In this document: positions 15,580-24,054 of the stretch, piece after piece
Position numbering within the stretch: the stretch's first letter is position 1
Layout: every line of letters begins with the position of its first letter
DNA from: Bacteroidota bacterium
Lineage (GTDB): Bacteria; Bacteroidota; Bacteroidia; Chitinophagales; Chitinophagaceae
NCBI GenBank assembly: GCA_023392185.1
Contig: JAEVZP010000029.1
Location: forward strand, 1-32,891
Reading direction: 5' to 3'
DNA length: 32,891 nucleotides
Translations under genes and position numbers: made by a program
The notes under the pieces: model-generated
What the model was told of the DNA's origin: nothing
What the model saw: only the letters and a program-made list of their open reading frames with translations
Databases searched by the model: none

Positions 15580-16422
15580 ATGGTTTCCCGGAATATTTTT
15601 GTCTTCTTAAACACTCCCCTTTCTCTCTTGAAGCTTCTTCTCTCTACACTGGCCCTTGCTGCGCTGACAGTTGGCAATGCGGCCCGGACGCAGGATTTCC
15701 GGAACCGTCCCCCCCTCCAAAAAGACCGATTTTCTTTTGTTATAGCGGTGGGCGCGCAGAACTACCTCGGCGATCTGCTGCCCCGCAAATATGGGGCATG
15801 GGGATCCCGTTATGATCTTTCCCCCAGTGTGAGCCTGGGCGGCGAATACGAGATCAGCCATTCTTTCCGTGCCCGGCTCGGCTACTACGCTACCCAGCTT
15901 TCAGGCAATGAAAGCAGCAATTTTCAACACCTGGACTCTGATGAAGCGTGGCGGAAGCGGCGGCAACTGACTTTTACCAGCAATATCAACGAGCTGTCGG
16001 TGTCGGTGTTCTGGGATGTGCTTGGCTTTATGCAGAAGCGTTGGGAGGCGGGTTATGCCAAATTTTATATAACGCCTTATGTGGGGGTGGGCGCGGCCTA
16101 TGCTTTTATGAATCCGAAGTTGGGTGACCTGACCATGCCCCGCCGCTATGCCTATTCGCCGGATATTAATGAAGGTGCGTATTACGAGCGCGACATTGTG
16201 CAGAAAGCACCGCTGCGTGGCGCGGTGGAGATTCCGGTAATGGTGGGGCTGCGCTGGCAGATCAACACGCAGTCGGCGGCTTTCTTTGAAGCTTCCCGCC
16301 ACTATTTTTTCACCGACTATCTGGACCGCATCTCCAACTGGAACCCCAAAAGTCCGCAAAACGACGGCTTTATCAATTATTCGGTGGGCTATCGGTATAC
16401 GCTCGGACAGCAAAAAAAATAA
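15580..16422 (+). CDS. DUF6089-like outer-membrane beta-barrel protein
   Basis: The ATG at 15580 gives a 280-aa protein with a long signal peptide (SLLKLLLSTLALAALTVGNA) and mature start near RTQDF. The body reads as an eight-stranded or similar small barrel. It contains FVIAVGAQNYLGDLLP, SPSVSLGGEYEISHSFRARLGY, INELSVSVFWDVLGF, KFYITPYVGVGAAYAF, EIPVMVGLRWQIN and FFTDYLDRISNWNP, ending with INYSVGYRYTLG. The xNYxGDL opening and TDYLDD-like motif fit the DUF6089 group of Bacteroidota outer-membrane proteins, whose function is unknown. A TTG at 15571 could add three residues. A 52-bp palindrome lies downstream. Confidence 0.75.
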   Translation: MVSRNIFVFLNTPLSLLKLLLSTLALAALTVGNAARTQDFRNRPPLQKDRFSFVIAVGAQNYLGDLLPRKYGAWGSRYDLSPSVSLGGEYEISHSFRARLGYYATQLSGNESSNFQHLDSDEAWRKRRQLTFTSNINELSVSVFWDVLGFMQKRWEAGYAKFYITPYVGVGAAYAFMNPKLGDLTMPRRYAYSPDINEGAYYERDIVQKAPLRGAVEIPVMVGLRWQINTQSAAFFEASRHYFFTDYLDRISNWNPKSPQNDGFINYSVGYRYTLGQQKK

Positions 16423-16470
16423 TCCGGTCGGTCCGGCGGCGCGATCGATCCGGACATATTGTTACCGATC

Positions 16471-16522
16471 CGCAACACAAAGGGCCGGAAATCCGATCGG
16501 ATTTCCGGCCCTTTGCGTTGCG
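16471..16522. repeat. 52-bp near-perfect palindrome between convergent genes
   Basis: Bases 16471-16496 and 16497-16522 are reverse complements at 25 of 26 positions, with no unpaired loop; the centre is CCGATCGG. It contains GGAAATCC/GGATTTCC, half-sites of the TTTCCGGAAA family. It separates the DUF6089-like gene (+) and fabH (-) and probably stops both transcripts as an RNA hairpin, although it lacks a good T-run on either strand. Confidence 0.9.
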
Positions 16523-16548
16523 ACTGAAGCCGCTCCTCAAGGAGGCCC

Positions 16549-17562
16549 TTAATGCTCCACAGTCGCCGGGGTATCGTAGGCCCAGCGCAGGTAAACAGCG
16601 CCCCAGGTAAAGCCTCCGCCAAAAGCTGCCAGGATCAGGTTGTCACCTTTTTTAAGTTGAGTTTCCCACTCCCAAAGGCACAGTGGTAAGGTGCCGTTTG
16701 TAGTATTGCCGTAGCGCTGGATGTTGAGCATTACTTTTTCTTCGGGCAGACCAATGCGTTGGCGGGTAGCGTCAATGATACGCTTGTTGGCCTGATGGGG
16801 CACAAGCCAATCGACGTCTTCGCCGGTCAGGTTGTTGCGCTCCAGCACTTCGGCGCTCACATCGGCCATACCTTTCACCGCAAATTTGAACACCGTCTGG
16901 CCTTCCTGATACACGTAGTGCTCGCCGGCCATAACGGTTTCTACAGACGCCGGGCGCATGGATCCACCGGCTTTCTGGTGCAGATAGGCCGCACCGGAGC
17001 CGTCGCTTTTAAGCACCGAGTCGATAATACCGTTGCCGCTGGCATCCGGCTCCAGCAACACACAGCCCGCGCCGTCGCCGAAGATGATGCAGGTCTGGCG
17101 GTCTTCGTAGTTGATGATCGAAGACATTTTATCGCCGCCGAGGACGAGCACTTTCCGGTATTTTCCGGTTTCGATAAACTGCGCGCCGGTGGTGAGGGCA
17201 AAGAGAAAGCCGCTACAGGCCGCATTGATATCATATCCAAAGGCATTTTTCATGCTTACTTTGTCGGCTACGATATTGGCCGTCGCCGGAAACTGCATAT
17301 CGGGCGTAGTGGTGGCGCAGATCACCATATCAATATCGAGCGGGGAGATGCCGCGCTTTTGCAACAAGCGCTTTGCCGCTTCGGCCATCATCACGGAGGT
17401 ACCCTGATCGGGACCTTTGAGGAGGCGGCGCTCCGAGATGCCGGTGCGTGATTGAATCCACTCATCAGTGGTTTCGACCATCGTTTCCAGTTCGGCATTG
17501 GTCAACACATATTCCGGAACATAACCACCGACTGCGGTGATGGCTGCATGAATTTTCGACAT
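16549..17562 (-). CDS. fabH: Beta-ketoacyl-ACP synthase III (FabH)
   Basis: This 337-aa enzyme condenses an acyl-CoA primer with malonyl-ACP to start fatty-acid synthesis in the cytoplasm. The catalytic triad is visible: Cys116 in NAACSGF, His256 in VPHQANKRI and Asn286 in YGNTTNG. Other landmarks are TTDEWIQSRTGISERR near the N-terminus, FGDGAGCVLLEP, and the C-terminal AAFGGGFTWGAVYLRW. YGNTTNGT in place of the E. coli YGNTSAAT is an ordinary variant. The start at 17562 gives MSKIHAAITAVGGYVPE, a normal beginning. The gene stands alone; no other fab or acyl carrier genes are next to it. Confidence 0.96.
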   Translation of the reverse strand: MSKIHAAITAVGGYVPEYVLTNAELETMVETTDEWIQSRTGISERRLLKGPDQGTSVMMAEAAKRLLQKRGISPLDIDMVICATTTPDMQFPATANIVADKVSMKNAFGYDINAACSGFLFALTTGAQFIETGKYRKVLVLGGDKMSSIINYEDRQTCIIFGDGAGCVLLEPDASGNGIIDSVLKSDGSGAAYLHQKAGGSMRPASVETVMAGEHYVYQEGQTVFKFAVKGMADVSAEVLERNNLTGEDVDWLVPHQANKRIIDATRQRIGLPEEKVMLNIQRYGNTTNGTLPLCLWEWETQLKKGDNLILAAFGGGFTWGAVYLRWAYDTPATVEH

Positions 17563-17599
17563 CAGGATATTTTAGGCGGAGAATTTTAGGAGGTCAAAA

Positions 17600-17720
17600 G
17601 TATCAAGTATCAAGTATCAAGACAAAAGAGGAAAGAGGAAAGACGCAAGACAAAAGACAAAAGAGGAAAGACGCAAGAGGAAGGACGAAGGACGCAGGTA
17701 GAAAGAACCAGGAGAGATTC
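17600..17720. repeat. Degenerate polypurine tandem repeat
   Basis: Units such as AAGTATC (three times), GACAAAAGAGGAAAGACGC and close variants follow one another for about 120 bp. The + strand is almost free of T after 17620, so one strand is nearly all purine plus occasional C. It is noncoding and lies upstream of fabH. Confidence 0.75.
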
Positions 17721-17725
17721 TGTAG

Positions 17726-17754
17726 GAACGCGCCAGGAGGCGCGTTCTGCTTTT
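17726..17754. terminator. Hairpin with short T-run
   Basis: GAACGCGCC (17726-17734) and GGCGCGTTC (17739-17747) pair perfectly around an AGGA loop, followed by TGCTTTT. No gene reads into it on the + strand, so it may belong to the repeat region rather than end a transcript. Confidence 0.4.
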
Positions 17755-18058
17755 CAGTAGCAGGACGCAAGATGAAGGGCACAACCTGAAGAAGGCTTGT
17801 CATGGACCAGCTTCCTATCCGGGCAGCGCCCGATACGCTCTTTATGCTTTTCGCCGGCAGCGCACTGTTGGAAAAAAAAACTTAAAAATACCCGCAGGCA
17901 GGTATTGCACAGGCATTATGCATTATAGAATTTTGATCTTTAAATTTTTTTACAACAGGAAGCATCTCTTGCACACCAAGGGCCAACCGTTAAACTGAAC
18001 GCATTTTACTCCACAACCATTTCCTTTTTATTTTTTGATTTCAAATACCCTGTTACGC

Positions 18059-18895
18059 ATGATCACCAAACGCCTTGCGCTATTGAGCGCCCTATCCCTG
18101 CTGCTTGCCCACGGGCTGAATGCACAAACTGTTAATACGCTTAAAACCCTTGCCGGCGGGGGCAAAGCTAATGGCGATGGCATGACGGCGGTAAATGCTG
18201 TTCTTGGTTCTCCACAAGGCCTGAACCTAGACGCAACCGGCAATCTCTATATTGCTGACAAGGCCAATCACCATATTCGGAAAGTAAGCGTTGGTACCAA
18301 TCTCATCAGCACAATAGCCGGAACAGGCAGCGGCATATATGCAGGGGTGGGCGGCACGGCGATAAGCACCGCTATTCCAAATCCGGAAGATGTGGCTGTG
18401 GATGGTTCCGGAAATGTATATATCACCTCCGGCAACCGGATATTTCGAATTGATCAGTCCACCAATGTTGTAAGCCTTATCGGTGGAGATGGGAGCCGCT
18501 TTGGCACTAGCGGCTTCAGCGACGTAGGTAAAGGCCTTTTCAATGCCCCAACAGGAATAGCTGTGGATGCAGCCGGTAATGTGTATGTAGCCGATAAAGG
18601 CAACCACCGGATTCGTAAGATTACACCCTCAGGTGTGGTAAGTACGGTTGCGGGCAGCGGCACCGCCGGGTTGAGCGGCGACGGAGCCGCAGCGCTTTCA
18701 GCAAAATTGAATAATCCCTACGACGTAGCGTTGGATACGGCAGGCAACCTCTATATAACAGACCAAGGCAACCACCGGGTTCGTATGGTAGCAGCGGCTG
18801 CCAGGCTACTTCTGCAGCGGTCTCCATTACGGCCAACTGTTCTGTGGCTCTCACCAATACCGGCACCCGAACGCTTTGCGAAGGCAGCGCTGTAA
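18059..18895 (+). CDS. NHL-repeat secreted protein, N-terminal part of a split gene
   Basis: The ATG at 18059 gives MITKRLALLSALSLLLAHG and a cleavage site near LNAQT. At least four NHL-type units follow: GLNLDATGNLYIADKANHHIRKV, DVAVDGSGNVYITSGNRIFRI, GIAVDAAGNVYVADKGNHRIRKI and DVALDTAGNLYITDQGNHRVRM. They would form a beta-propeller of the kind used for binding. After NHRVRM (about 18787) the frame turns into arginine/leucine-rich nonsense and stops at 18895. The continuing domain lies in the next frame, so residues after about 243 are not authentic. It is one half of a single T9SS cargo gene with the following CDS. The normal six propeller blades are not complete, which also suggests lost sequence. 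Confidence 0.7.
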   Translation: MITKRLALLSALSLLLAHGLNAQTVNTLKTLAGGGKANGDGMTAVNAVLGSPQGLNLDATGNLYIADKANHHIRKVSVGTNLISTIAGTGSGIYAGVGGTAISTAIPNPEDVAVDGSGNVYITSGNRIFRIDQSTNVVSLIGGDGSRFGTSGFSDVGKGLFNAPTGIAVDAAGNVYVADKGNHRIRKITPSGVVSTVAGSGTAGLSGDGAAALSAKLNNPYDVALDTAGNLYITDQGNHRVRMVAAAARLLLQRSPLRPTVLWLSPIPAPERFAKAAL

Positions 18896-19983
18896 CAGCT
18901 AATTTCTCCACCTCCGGATTCGGTGCGGGCAATGTATTCACCCTGGAACTCTCGGATGCGAGCGGCTCCTTCGCCCGCCCGACCGCTATCGGCACCCTTG
19001 CGGCTACCGGCGGCATTTCAATTTCCGGAAATATTCCCACCGGCACACCGGCCGGCAACGGCTACAAACTGCGCATCACAACCAGCAACCCAGCCACTAC
19101 CGGCCCGGCGGCTCCCCTGATCCTGCAAGTGCGCAATGCCTTTAGCACTGCCTATCCGCTTTGCCACGTAACAGTTGATAGTGCACAGAGCAAAAACAAA
19201 CTCATCTGGGACAAACCCGTCGATCCGAACATTGATTCCTTTGTTTTCTACCGCCAAAACGATGTAGCTACTTACGAACGCATCGGCTCTCAGGCATATG
19301 GAGCATTCTCCGAATGGATTGATACCGGAAGCATGCCCCTGACCAAGGCTTATCGCTATTATCTGACTGCTCAAAACGCCTGTGGACAGTCGCCTGCCGA
19401 TACCGCACACAAGACTGTGCATCTGACGATCAACAAAGGTGTAAATAACACAACCTGGAACCTGATCTGGAACCGGTATGAAGGAGTACCACACAGCTAC
19501 TATAACGTCTATCGGGGCGCAACTGCGGCCAGCATGCACCTGATCGGTACTGCTATTGCCGATGCATACAACTCCTTTACCGATGACAATGCGCCGGCAT
19601 CCTGTGTGTATATGCTGGAGATAGCTGATGGGCGTTCCTGCTACCCCATGCGCAGCACGGGCGGGGCCGCTACCAACAGTGGCATTTTCTCCAACCTAGC
19701 CACCCCTAATCCGTCGGGCAATGCTTTTAAGCCCAGCTGGATAGATATGAATATTTATCCCAACCCGTCCCATACAAACGGTATTCTGCAAATAGAGAGC
19801 AGCAACAGCAGCGACCTGTTCCAGGTCCGGATTATGGATATTACAGGCCGCATCCTGCAAACGACGCAGGCCCGGGCAGGGGAAAAAATCGCCTTCGGCG
19901 AAGCCTTCGCTCCCGGACTTTACACGGTGGAAGCCGCGGCCGAGAATGGAAAACGCATCGTAAAAAAATGGACCAAGCAATAA
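18844..19983 (+). CDS. T9SS type A sorting-domain protein, C-terminal part of a split gene
   Basis: The frame is open from about 18781 (GSSGCQATSAAVSITANCSVA, a natural domain linker), and the GTG at 18844 is only the first possible start, so this is the downstream part of the preceding NHL gene. It has an Ig-like region (residues 1-95: TRTLCEGSAVTANFSTSG, through APLILQV). Two fibronectin-III-like parts follow (KLIWDKPVDPNIDSFVFYRQ; WNLIWNRYEGVPHSYYNVYRG). A type A T9SS tail ends it: MNIYPNPSHTNGILQIE, FQVRIMDITGRILQTTQ and GLYTVEAAAENGKRIVKKW. It would be moved across the outer membrane by the type IX system and anchored or released by the sortase PorU. A hairpin terminator follows. Confidence 0.75.
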   Translation: MALTNTGTRTLCEGSAVTANFSTSGFGAGNVFTLELSDASGSFARPTAIGTLAATGGISISGNIPTGTPAGNGYKLRITTSNPATTGPAAPLILQVRNAFSTAYPLCHVTVDSAQSKNKLIWDKPVDPNIDSFVFYRQNDVATYERIGSQAYGAFSEWIDTGSMPLTKAYRYYLTAQNACGQSPADTAHKTVHLTINKGVNNTTWNLIWNRYEGVPHSYYNVYRGATAASMHLIGTAIADAYNSFTDDNAPASCVYMLEIADGRSCYPMRSTGGAATNSGIFSNLATPNPSGNAFKPSWIDMNIYPNPSHTNGILQIESSNSSDLFQVRIMDITGRILQTTQARAGEKIAFGEAFAPGLYTVEAAAENGKRIVKKWTKQ

Positions 19984-20035
19984 GACTGCGGTCGGATGTG
20001 TGGCTGCGTTGTTAAAGCCACCCACATCCAATAGA

Positions 20036-20080
20036 AATAAAAAGCTGTCAGCTTCCCTGGGTCGCTGGCAGCTTTTTATT
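20036..20080. terminator. Bidirectional hairpin terminator
   Basis: The arms 20036-20052 and 20064-20080 pair at 16 of 17 positions around an 11-base loop, with A-run and T-run at the outer ends. It serves both the T9SS cargo gene (+) and the gene ending at 20136 (-). Confidence 0.85.
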
Positions 20081-20135
20081 TAGGGAACCAGCCAAATAGC
20101 ATGCTGCATTTTACTACGGCAACAGCCATACGCTT

Positions 20136-21104
20136 TTACGGCCGCAGCCTTTCAAAAGATGCCGCCAGATGCACAATATCCTGGTTAATCAGACGGATAT
20201 AAGACTCCAGTTGATCGTACATACCGGCGCGATTATAAAGCTCGCTGGTGGTGTATTCGCCGCCATCGCCAAAATACAGTTCCAGCAGTTTTTCCCTTTC
20301 TTTCGCAGAAGGCTCTTTAATCTGCCCAAAACGTTGCCAGCGTTGCAACAGGCGATCGCGCAGCGAACGGCTGTCGGGCGCTTCAGGATTGGGGTTTTTG
20401 AGGTAGTACCACACCAGCGGCGGAAAAACATCGGTGTTGGCACGCCCTTCCCATACATCGCGCAGGGCGTTGCGGGGATGCTCTACGGCGACTTTGCGTT
20501 CGTTGAACAAAATCATAGCGCCGAGGGTGGCACCCACCACACCGGCACCAATGGTAAGGACATTGCCCAGTTTTTCTTTGTTGCCTGGCAAAAACGGCGG
20601 CACAATGTCGCTGGCAGCCGCCGCCACGATGGACAATACCGTGAGCCGGGTTTCCCTTTTGTTTTCCTTATCCTGCATATAGTCAGCCATTTGCGTCAGC
20701 TTTTCGTCTTCGCAATCCAGTTCGGAGCCAACGGCAGAAATCTCCATGGAAGCGAGCGCGATGCGGTGGGTGATCTGCTGCGACAGTTCCAGCAGCCGCA
20801 GGCGATTTTCCACAGTGGCTGTCTGGTCGGCAGCTTTGCGCACAGCGACATATTCGGTCAGCGGTTGGAGCAGGCCGGTGGCGTGGGCTGCGTTGAGGTC
20901 GCCCAGGGTAAAGTGCGCCATCAGGGCGGTATCGGGTGTTGCCGCTGTATAGGGCTGGGTGGGCGCGGGGAGGTAGATGTCCGGGAACCGCTGCTGGTCG
21001 CACACGGTTTTACCAAACTGAAGCGTCTTGCCCGGGTAGCAGGAAGCACCCATTGTTGCAAAAAGGCAGGCAGTCACTCCCCTGCGAAACGAAACAGAAA
21101 ACAT
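20136..21104 (-). CDS. Unrecognised probable lipoprotein with one internal membrane-like segment
   Basis: I do not recognise this 322-aa protein. The ATG at 21104 is preferred to 21140 because it gives MFSVSFRRGVTACLFATMGASC, a lipoprotein-type leader with Cys22 as the possible lipidated residue, and has AAGG about 9 bases upstream. Residues 40-130 are helical and rich in heptad-like Leu/Ala/Glu. Residues 140-195 hold a basic stretch followed by two hydrophobic parts (LTVLSIVAAAASDIVPPFL; LGNVLTIGAGVVGATLGAMILF). The C-terminal 120 residues are helical and charged (LRDRLLQRWQRFGQ, EREKLLELYFGDGGEY, SYIRLINQDIVHLAASFERL). It could be a membrane-associated structural or envelope protein; nothing more can be said. 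Confidence 0.7.
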   Translation of the reverse strand: MFSVSFRRGVTACLFATMGASCYPGKTLQFGKTVCDQQRFPDIYLPAPTQPYTAATPDTALMAHFTLGDLNAAHATGLLQPLTEYVAVRKAADQTATVENRLRLLELSQQITHRIALASMEISAVGSELDCEDEKLTQMADYMQDKENKRETRLTVLSIVAAAASDIVPPFLPGNKEKLGNVLTIGAGVVGATLGAMILFNERKVAVEHPRNALRDVWEGRANTDVFPPLVWYYLKNPNPEAPDSRSLRDRLLQRWQRFGQIKEPSAKEREKLLELYFGDGGEYTTSELYNRAGMYDQLESYIRLINQDIVHLAASFERLRP

Positions 21105-21232
21105 AGGGATCCCTTCTTTTAAAAAGCCGGAAAAAGGCAAATAAACAATGACACGGTGGAATCACCACCGATCTGCAAAAATGCCCCTTTTCCCACCTTA
21201 CCGCCCGGAGTGCCGGCCGGGTTCGAAAGGCT

Positions 21233-21240
21233 TAATTTTG
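21233..21240 (+). promoter_or_regulatory. Bacteroidota-type -7 box TAATTTTG
   Basis: Exact match to TAnnTTTG, followed by CCCC, 28 bp before the ATG at 21268 of the peptidase. No TTG is found at the usual upstream spacing. Confidence 0.5.
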
Positions 21241-21267
21241 CCCCACTTTAAAAAGTCGTCTTCTTTT

Positions 21268-23673
21268 ATGAACCTGAAGTGGAAGCTCTCGCTGGTCTTT
21301 CTTGCCTGTGCCCTTTACGGCAAAGCACAGGAAGCCCTTACCTATCAAAAGCCATCAGCCGAAATCCTGCAATTGGCCGAATATGACCGACCGCCCGCTG
21401 TTTTTATGGACAGTAAAAAGGAGTGGATGATTTTTTCGTACCGCCCGACCTATAAATCGCTCGAAGACCTGAATGTAGCAGAAATCCGGCTTGCCGGCTT
21501 GCGCGTAAACCCAACGACTAATATCTCCAGCACAATGTCGTATATCGACAACCTGAAGATCCGCCGACGCAATGGCAAAACGGAGGTGCAGATTCAGGGA
21601 CTGCCCGCCCACCCGCGTATTGCTTTTCTGAGCTTTTCGCCCGACGAAACCCAACTGGCCTTTACTCATACCACTGCAAGCGGCGTGGAACTGTGGATAG
21701 CCGACCTGGCCACTGCCTCGGCCCGGAAACTGACCGCCGACAACCTTAATGCCAATGCCGGCATGCCGTATGCGTGGTATAAAGACGGCTCGGCCCTGCT
21801 GGTGCGGCAAGTGCCTGCCAACCGCCCTGTCCTCCTCAACGCTCAAGCCAACCTGCCGGTCGGCCCGACTGTTTCGACCGCCGATGGAAAGGTTTCCCAA
21901 AACCGCACCTATCAGGACCTGCTGAAAAACCCACTCGACGAAACCAACTTCGAAACCCTGATGCGTTCGGAACTGGTTCGGGTGCCGCTGTCCGGAACGG
22001 CGCAAATGGTGAAAGATGCCGATCTGTACCTGGGTATGAGCTTCTCCCCTGACGGCGCTTACCTGATGCTCACCACACTGCAACGTCCGTACTCTTACAT
22101 CGTTCCGCTCAACCGCTTCCCGATGACAACAGTGGTGTATGACCGGAACATGGCGGCCGTCAAAACGGTAAACGAAGTACCGCTGACCGAAGTAATGCCC
22201 AAAGGGTTTTCGGCCACCCGCACCGGCAAACGGGCGCTGAGCTGGCGCGACGATGCCCCGGCGACCCTCTTTTATGCAGAAGCGCTCGACGGGGGCGACC
22301 CGGCGCAGCAAGCCGAATTCCGGGATGCCCTTTATACCTGGGAAGCCCCTTTTTCCGGAAATCCAAAGCCTCTTTTCAAAACGGTGCAACGCTTTGAAGA
22401 CATTCAGTGGGGCAACGATCAGGTGGCTGTGGTAACCGACGGTTGGTATGATACCCGCAGTCAGCGCACCTATCTGCTCAATCCTGCCACCGGCACTTCG
22501 CGCCTGATGGAAGATCGCAATGCACAGGATGTATACAGCGACCCCGGTGCCTTCAAGACCGCCCGCAACCCTTTTGGCCGCAATGTGATTGATGTGCAGG
22601 GAGGCAAGGCCTATCTCATCGGCGACGGCTTCACCAAAGAGGGCCAGTTTCCGTTTATCGACGAAATCGACCTGTCGACACTGCGCAAAAAGCGGATTTA
22701 TACGTCCAAACTTAAAAACGCCAAGGAAAAACTCGTTGATCTCCTCAACGTGCGCAAAGGAGAAGTGCTGGTGGTAGAACAGTCCTCTACCCGCTATCCC
22801 AACTACTATGTGCGCAGCATCCGCACCGGGAAAGCAACGCCGCTGACCGCCTTTACCAACCCCTTTAGCAGCCTCGACGGGGTGTACAAAGAGGTTATTC
22901 GCTACAAGCGCAAAGACGGCGTAGACCTGAGCGGAACCTTGTACCTGCCGGCGGGCTACGACCGCAAAAACCCGGTGCAGAAGCTGCCGCTGCTCATCTG
23001 GGCATATCCGGCAGAGTATAAAGACAAGTCAACCGCCGGACAGAATACGCAGAACCCCAACGACTTTACGTTCCCATACTACGGCTCTTTTGTGTACTGG
23101 GTCGCCAAAGGTTATGCGGTGCTCGACGACGCGGCCTTCCCGATTATCGGTGAAGGAACGACCGAGCCCAACGACTCTTTTATTCCGCAGCTGGCGGCCA
23201 ACGCCGAGGCAGCGATCGATGCAGTGGATAAAATGGGCTTTATAGACCGGAAACGCGTGGCGGTGGGGGGCCATTCTTATGGCGCTTTTATGACAGCCAA
23301 CCTGCTCACCCACACCAATCTGTTTGCCTGCGGTATTGCGCGCAGCGGCGCCTATAACCGCACGCTCACGCCCTTTGGCTTTCAAAGCGAGCAGCGCAAC
23401 TATTGGGACGTTCCGGAGGTATATAACACCATGTCGCCGTTTATGCACGCCGACAAAATGAAGACGCCGATGCTGCTGATCCACGGCGACGCCGACAACA
23501 ACCCCGGCACCTTTACCCTGCAAACCGAGCGGTATTTCCAGGCACTTAAAAACCTGGGCGCGCCGGTGCGCATGGTGTTGCTGCCCAAAGAATCGCACGG
23601 CTATCAGGCCAAGGACAATATTCTGCATGTACTTTGGGAACAGGATCAGTGGCTGGAAAAATATCTGAAGTAA
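21268..23673 (+). CDS. Secreted S9 serine peptidase (prolyl oligopeptidase family, glutamyl-peptidase-like)
   Basis: The ATG at 21268 gives the signal peptide MNLKWKLSLVFLACALYGKA and an 801-aa protein. Residues 25-560 form a beta-propeller-like region (VFMDSKKEWMIFSYRPTYKS, LEDLNVAEIRLAGLRVNP, ELWIADLATASARKLT). The C-terminal alpha/beta hydrolase domain carries Ser670 in GGHSYGAFM, Asp743 in HGDADNNPGTF and His777 in ESHGYQ. The N-terminal DRPP...SYRPxYK phrase recalls the group that includes plant chloroplast glutamyl endopeptidase. It is probably periplasmic or surface exposed and cuts short peptides for nutrition. It stands as a single gene divergent from the lipoprotein gene. Confidence 0.93.
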   Translation: MNLKWKLSLVFLACALYGKAQEALTYQKPSAEILQLAEYDRPPAVFMDSKKEWMIFSYRPTYKSLEDLNVAEIRLAGLRVNPTTNISSTMSYIDNLKIRRRNGKTEVQIQGLPAHPRIAFLSFSPDETQLAFTHTTASGVELWIADLATASARKLTADNLNANAGMPYAWYKDGSALLVRQVPANRPVLLNAQANLPVGPTVSTADGKVSQNRTYQDLLKNPLDETNFETLMRSELVRVPLSGTAQMVKDADLYLGMSFSPDGAYLMLTTLQRPYSYIVPLNRFPMTTVVYDRNMAAVKTVNEVPLTEVMPKGFSATRTGKRALSWRDDAPATLFYAEALDGGDPAQQAEFRDALYTWEAPFSGNPKPLFKTVQRFEDIQWGNDQVAVVTDGWYDTRSQRTYLLNPATGTSRLMEDRNAQDVYSDPGAFKTARNPFGRNVIDVQGGKAYLIGDGFTKEGQFPFIDEIDLSTLRKKRIYTSKLKNAKEKLVDLLNVRKGEVLVVEQSSTRYPNYYVRSIRTGKATPLTAFTNPFSSLDGVYKEVIRYKRKDGVDLSGTLYLPAGYDRKNPVQKLPLLIWAYPAEYKDKSTAGQNTQNPNDFTFPYYGSFVYWVAKGYAVLDDAAFPIIGEGTTEPNDSFIPQLAANAEAAIDAVDKMGFIDRKRVAVGGHSYGAFMTANLLTHTNLFACGIARSGAYNRTLTPFGFQSEQRNYWDVPEVYNTMSPFMHADKMKTPMLLIHGDADNNPGTFTLQTERYFQALKNLGAPVRMVLLPKESHGYQAKDNILHVLWEQDQWLEKYLK

Positions 23674-24054
23674 TAAAGAATTAAAGGGTGCAAAAAAAAC
23701 CAGTATCCCGAAATCGAAGCAGGAAGGTCAAGCCGGCCGGGCCGGAAAACAGCAACCGAAGTGGTGCCGGTAAAAATATTTCTCTGCAAGCAGTTGGCTC
23801 TACCGCTTTCAGGCAGAGCATCCAGCTACAGGGGCAGCTGCTTCCGGGTGTGCTGCGGGTCGTCACGGCAGGCCTCCCACCTGCAAAATTTCCGGAATTT
23901 CAGGTTTTCTAGACTGCTGCAATCGCTCCAAAAGCACCTGTTCCGGAGCCCCTTAAATCCTTTTTTCTTACAAAGAATTGGTGAATGCCAAAATACGCCT
24001 TAATTTGGCTTCTTAAAGGCTTCTTCCATTTCTGTTAAAACCTGTACTTTTCCG
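23674..24054. other. Gene-free 381-bp region before the PorP/SprF gene
   Basis: Short frames here (for example at 23688-23912 and 23761-24003) have no protein-like character. There is a TTCCGGAA core site at 23890-23897 and, at the right end, a Bacteroidota-type promoter at 23978-24007. I see no RNA gene. Confidence 0.55.
23978..24007 (+). promoter_or_regulatory. Promoter with -33 TTG and -7 TTAATTTG
   Basis: TTG at 23978-23980 and TTAATTTG at 24000-24007 (7 of 8 to TAnnTTTG) are separated by 19 bp, the spacing known for Bacteroidota sigma factor. The start codon of the PorP/SprF gene lies 47 bp further on. Confidence 0.6.

Larger units (their letters stand above)
17563..18058. other. Gene-free 496-bp region with polypurine repeat and AT-rich leader
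   Basis: No supportable gene lies here. From the fabH side it holds a degenerate purine-rich tandem repeat (17600-17720), a hairpin at 17726-17747, about 120 bp of unremarkable sequence, and an AT-rich block at 17870-17960 (T/A runs) that probably carries the promoter of the NHL-repeat gene at 18059. The apparent 66-codon frame on the - strand is the polypurine repeat read in translation. Confidence 0.6.

Noticed and set aside
16549..17562. FabH active site reading YGNTTNGT instead of YGNTSAAT
   Set aside because: The catalytic Asn is kept; only neighbouring residues differ, as is common in this lineage, so it is not an altered enzyme.
17603..17803. A 66-codon Phe/Leu/Ser-rich - strand frame
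   Set aside because: It is the translated polypurine repeat; the hydrophobic look follows from its T-rich complementary strand.
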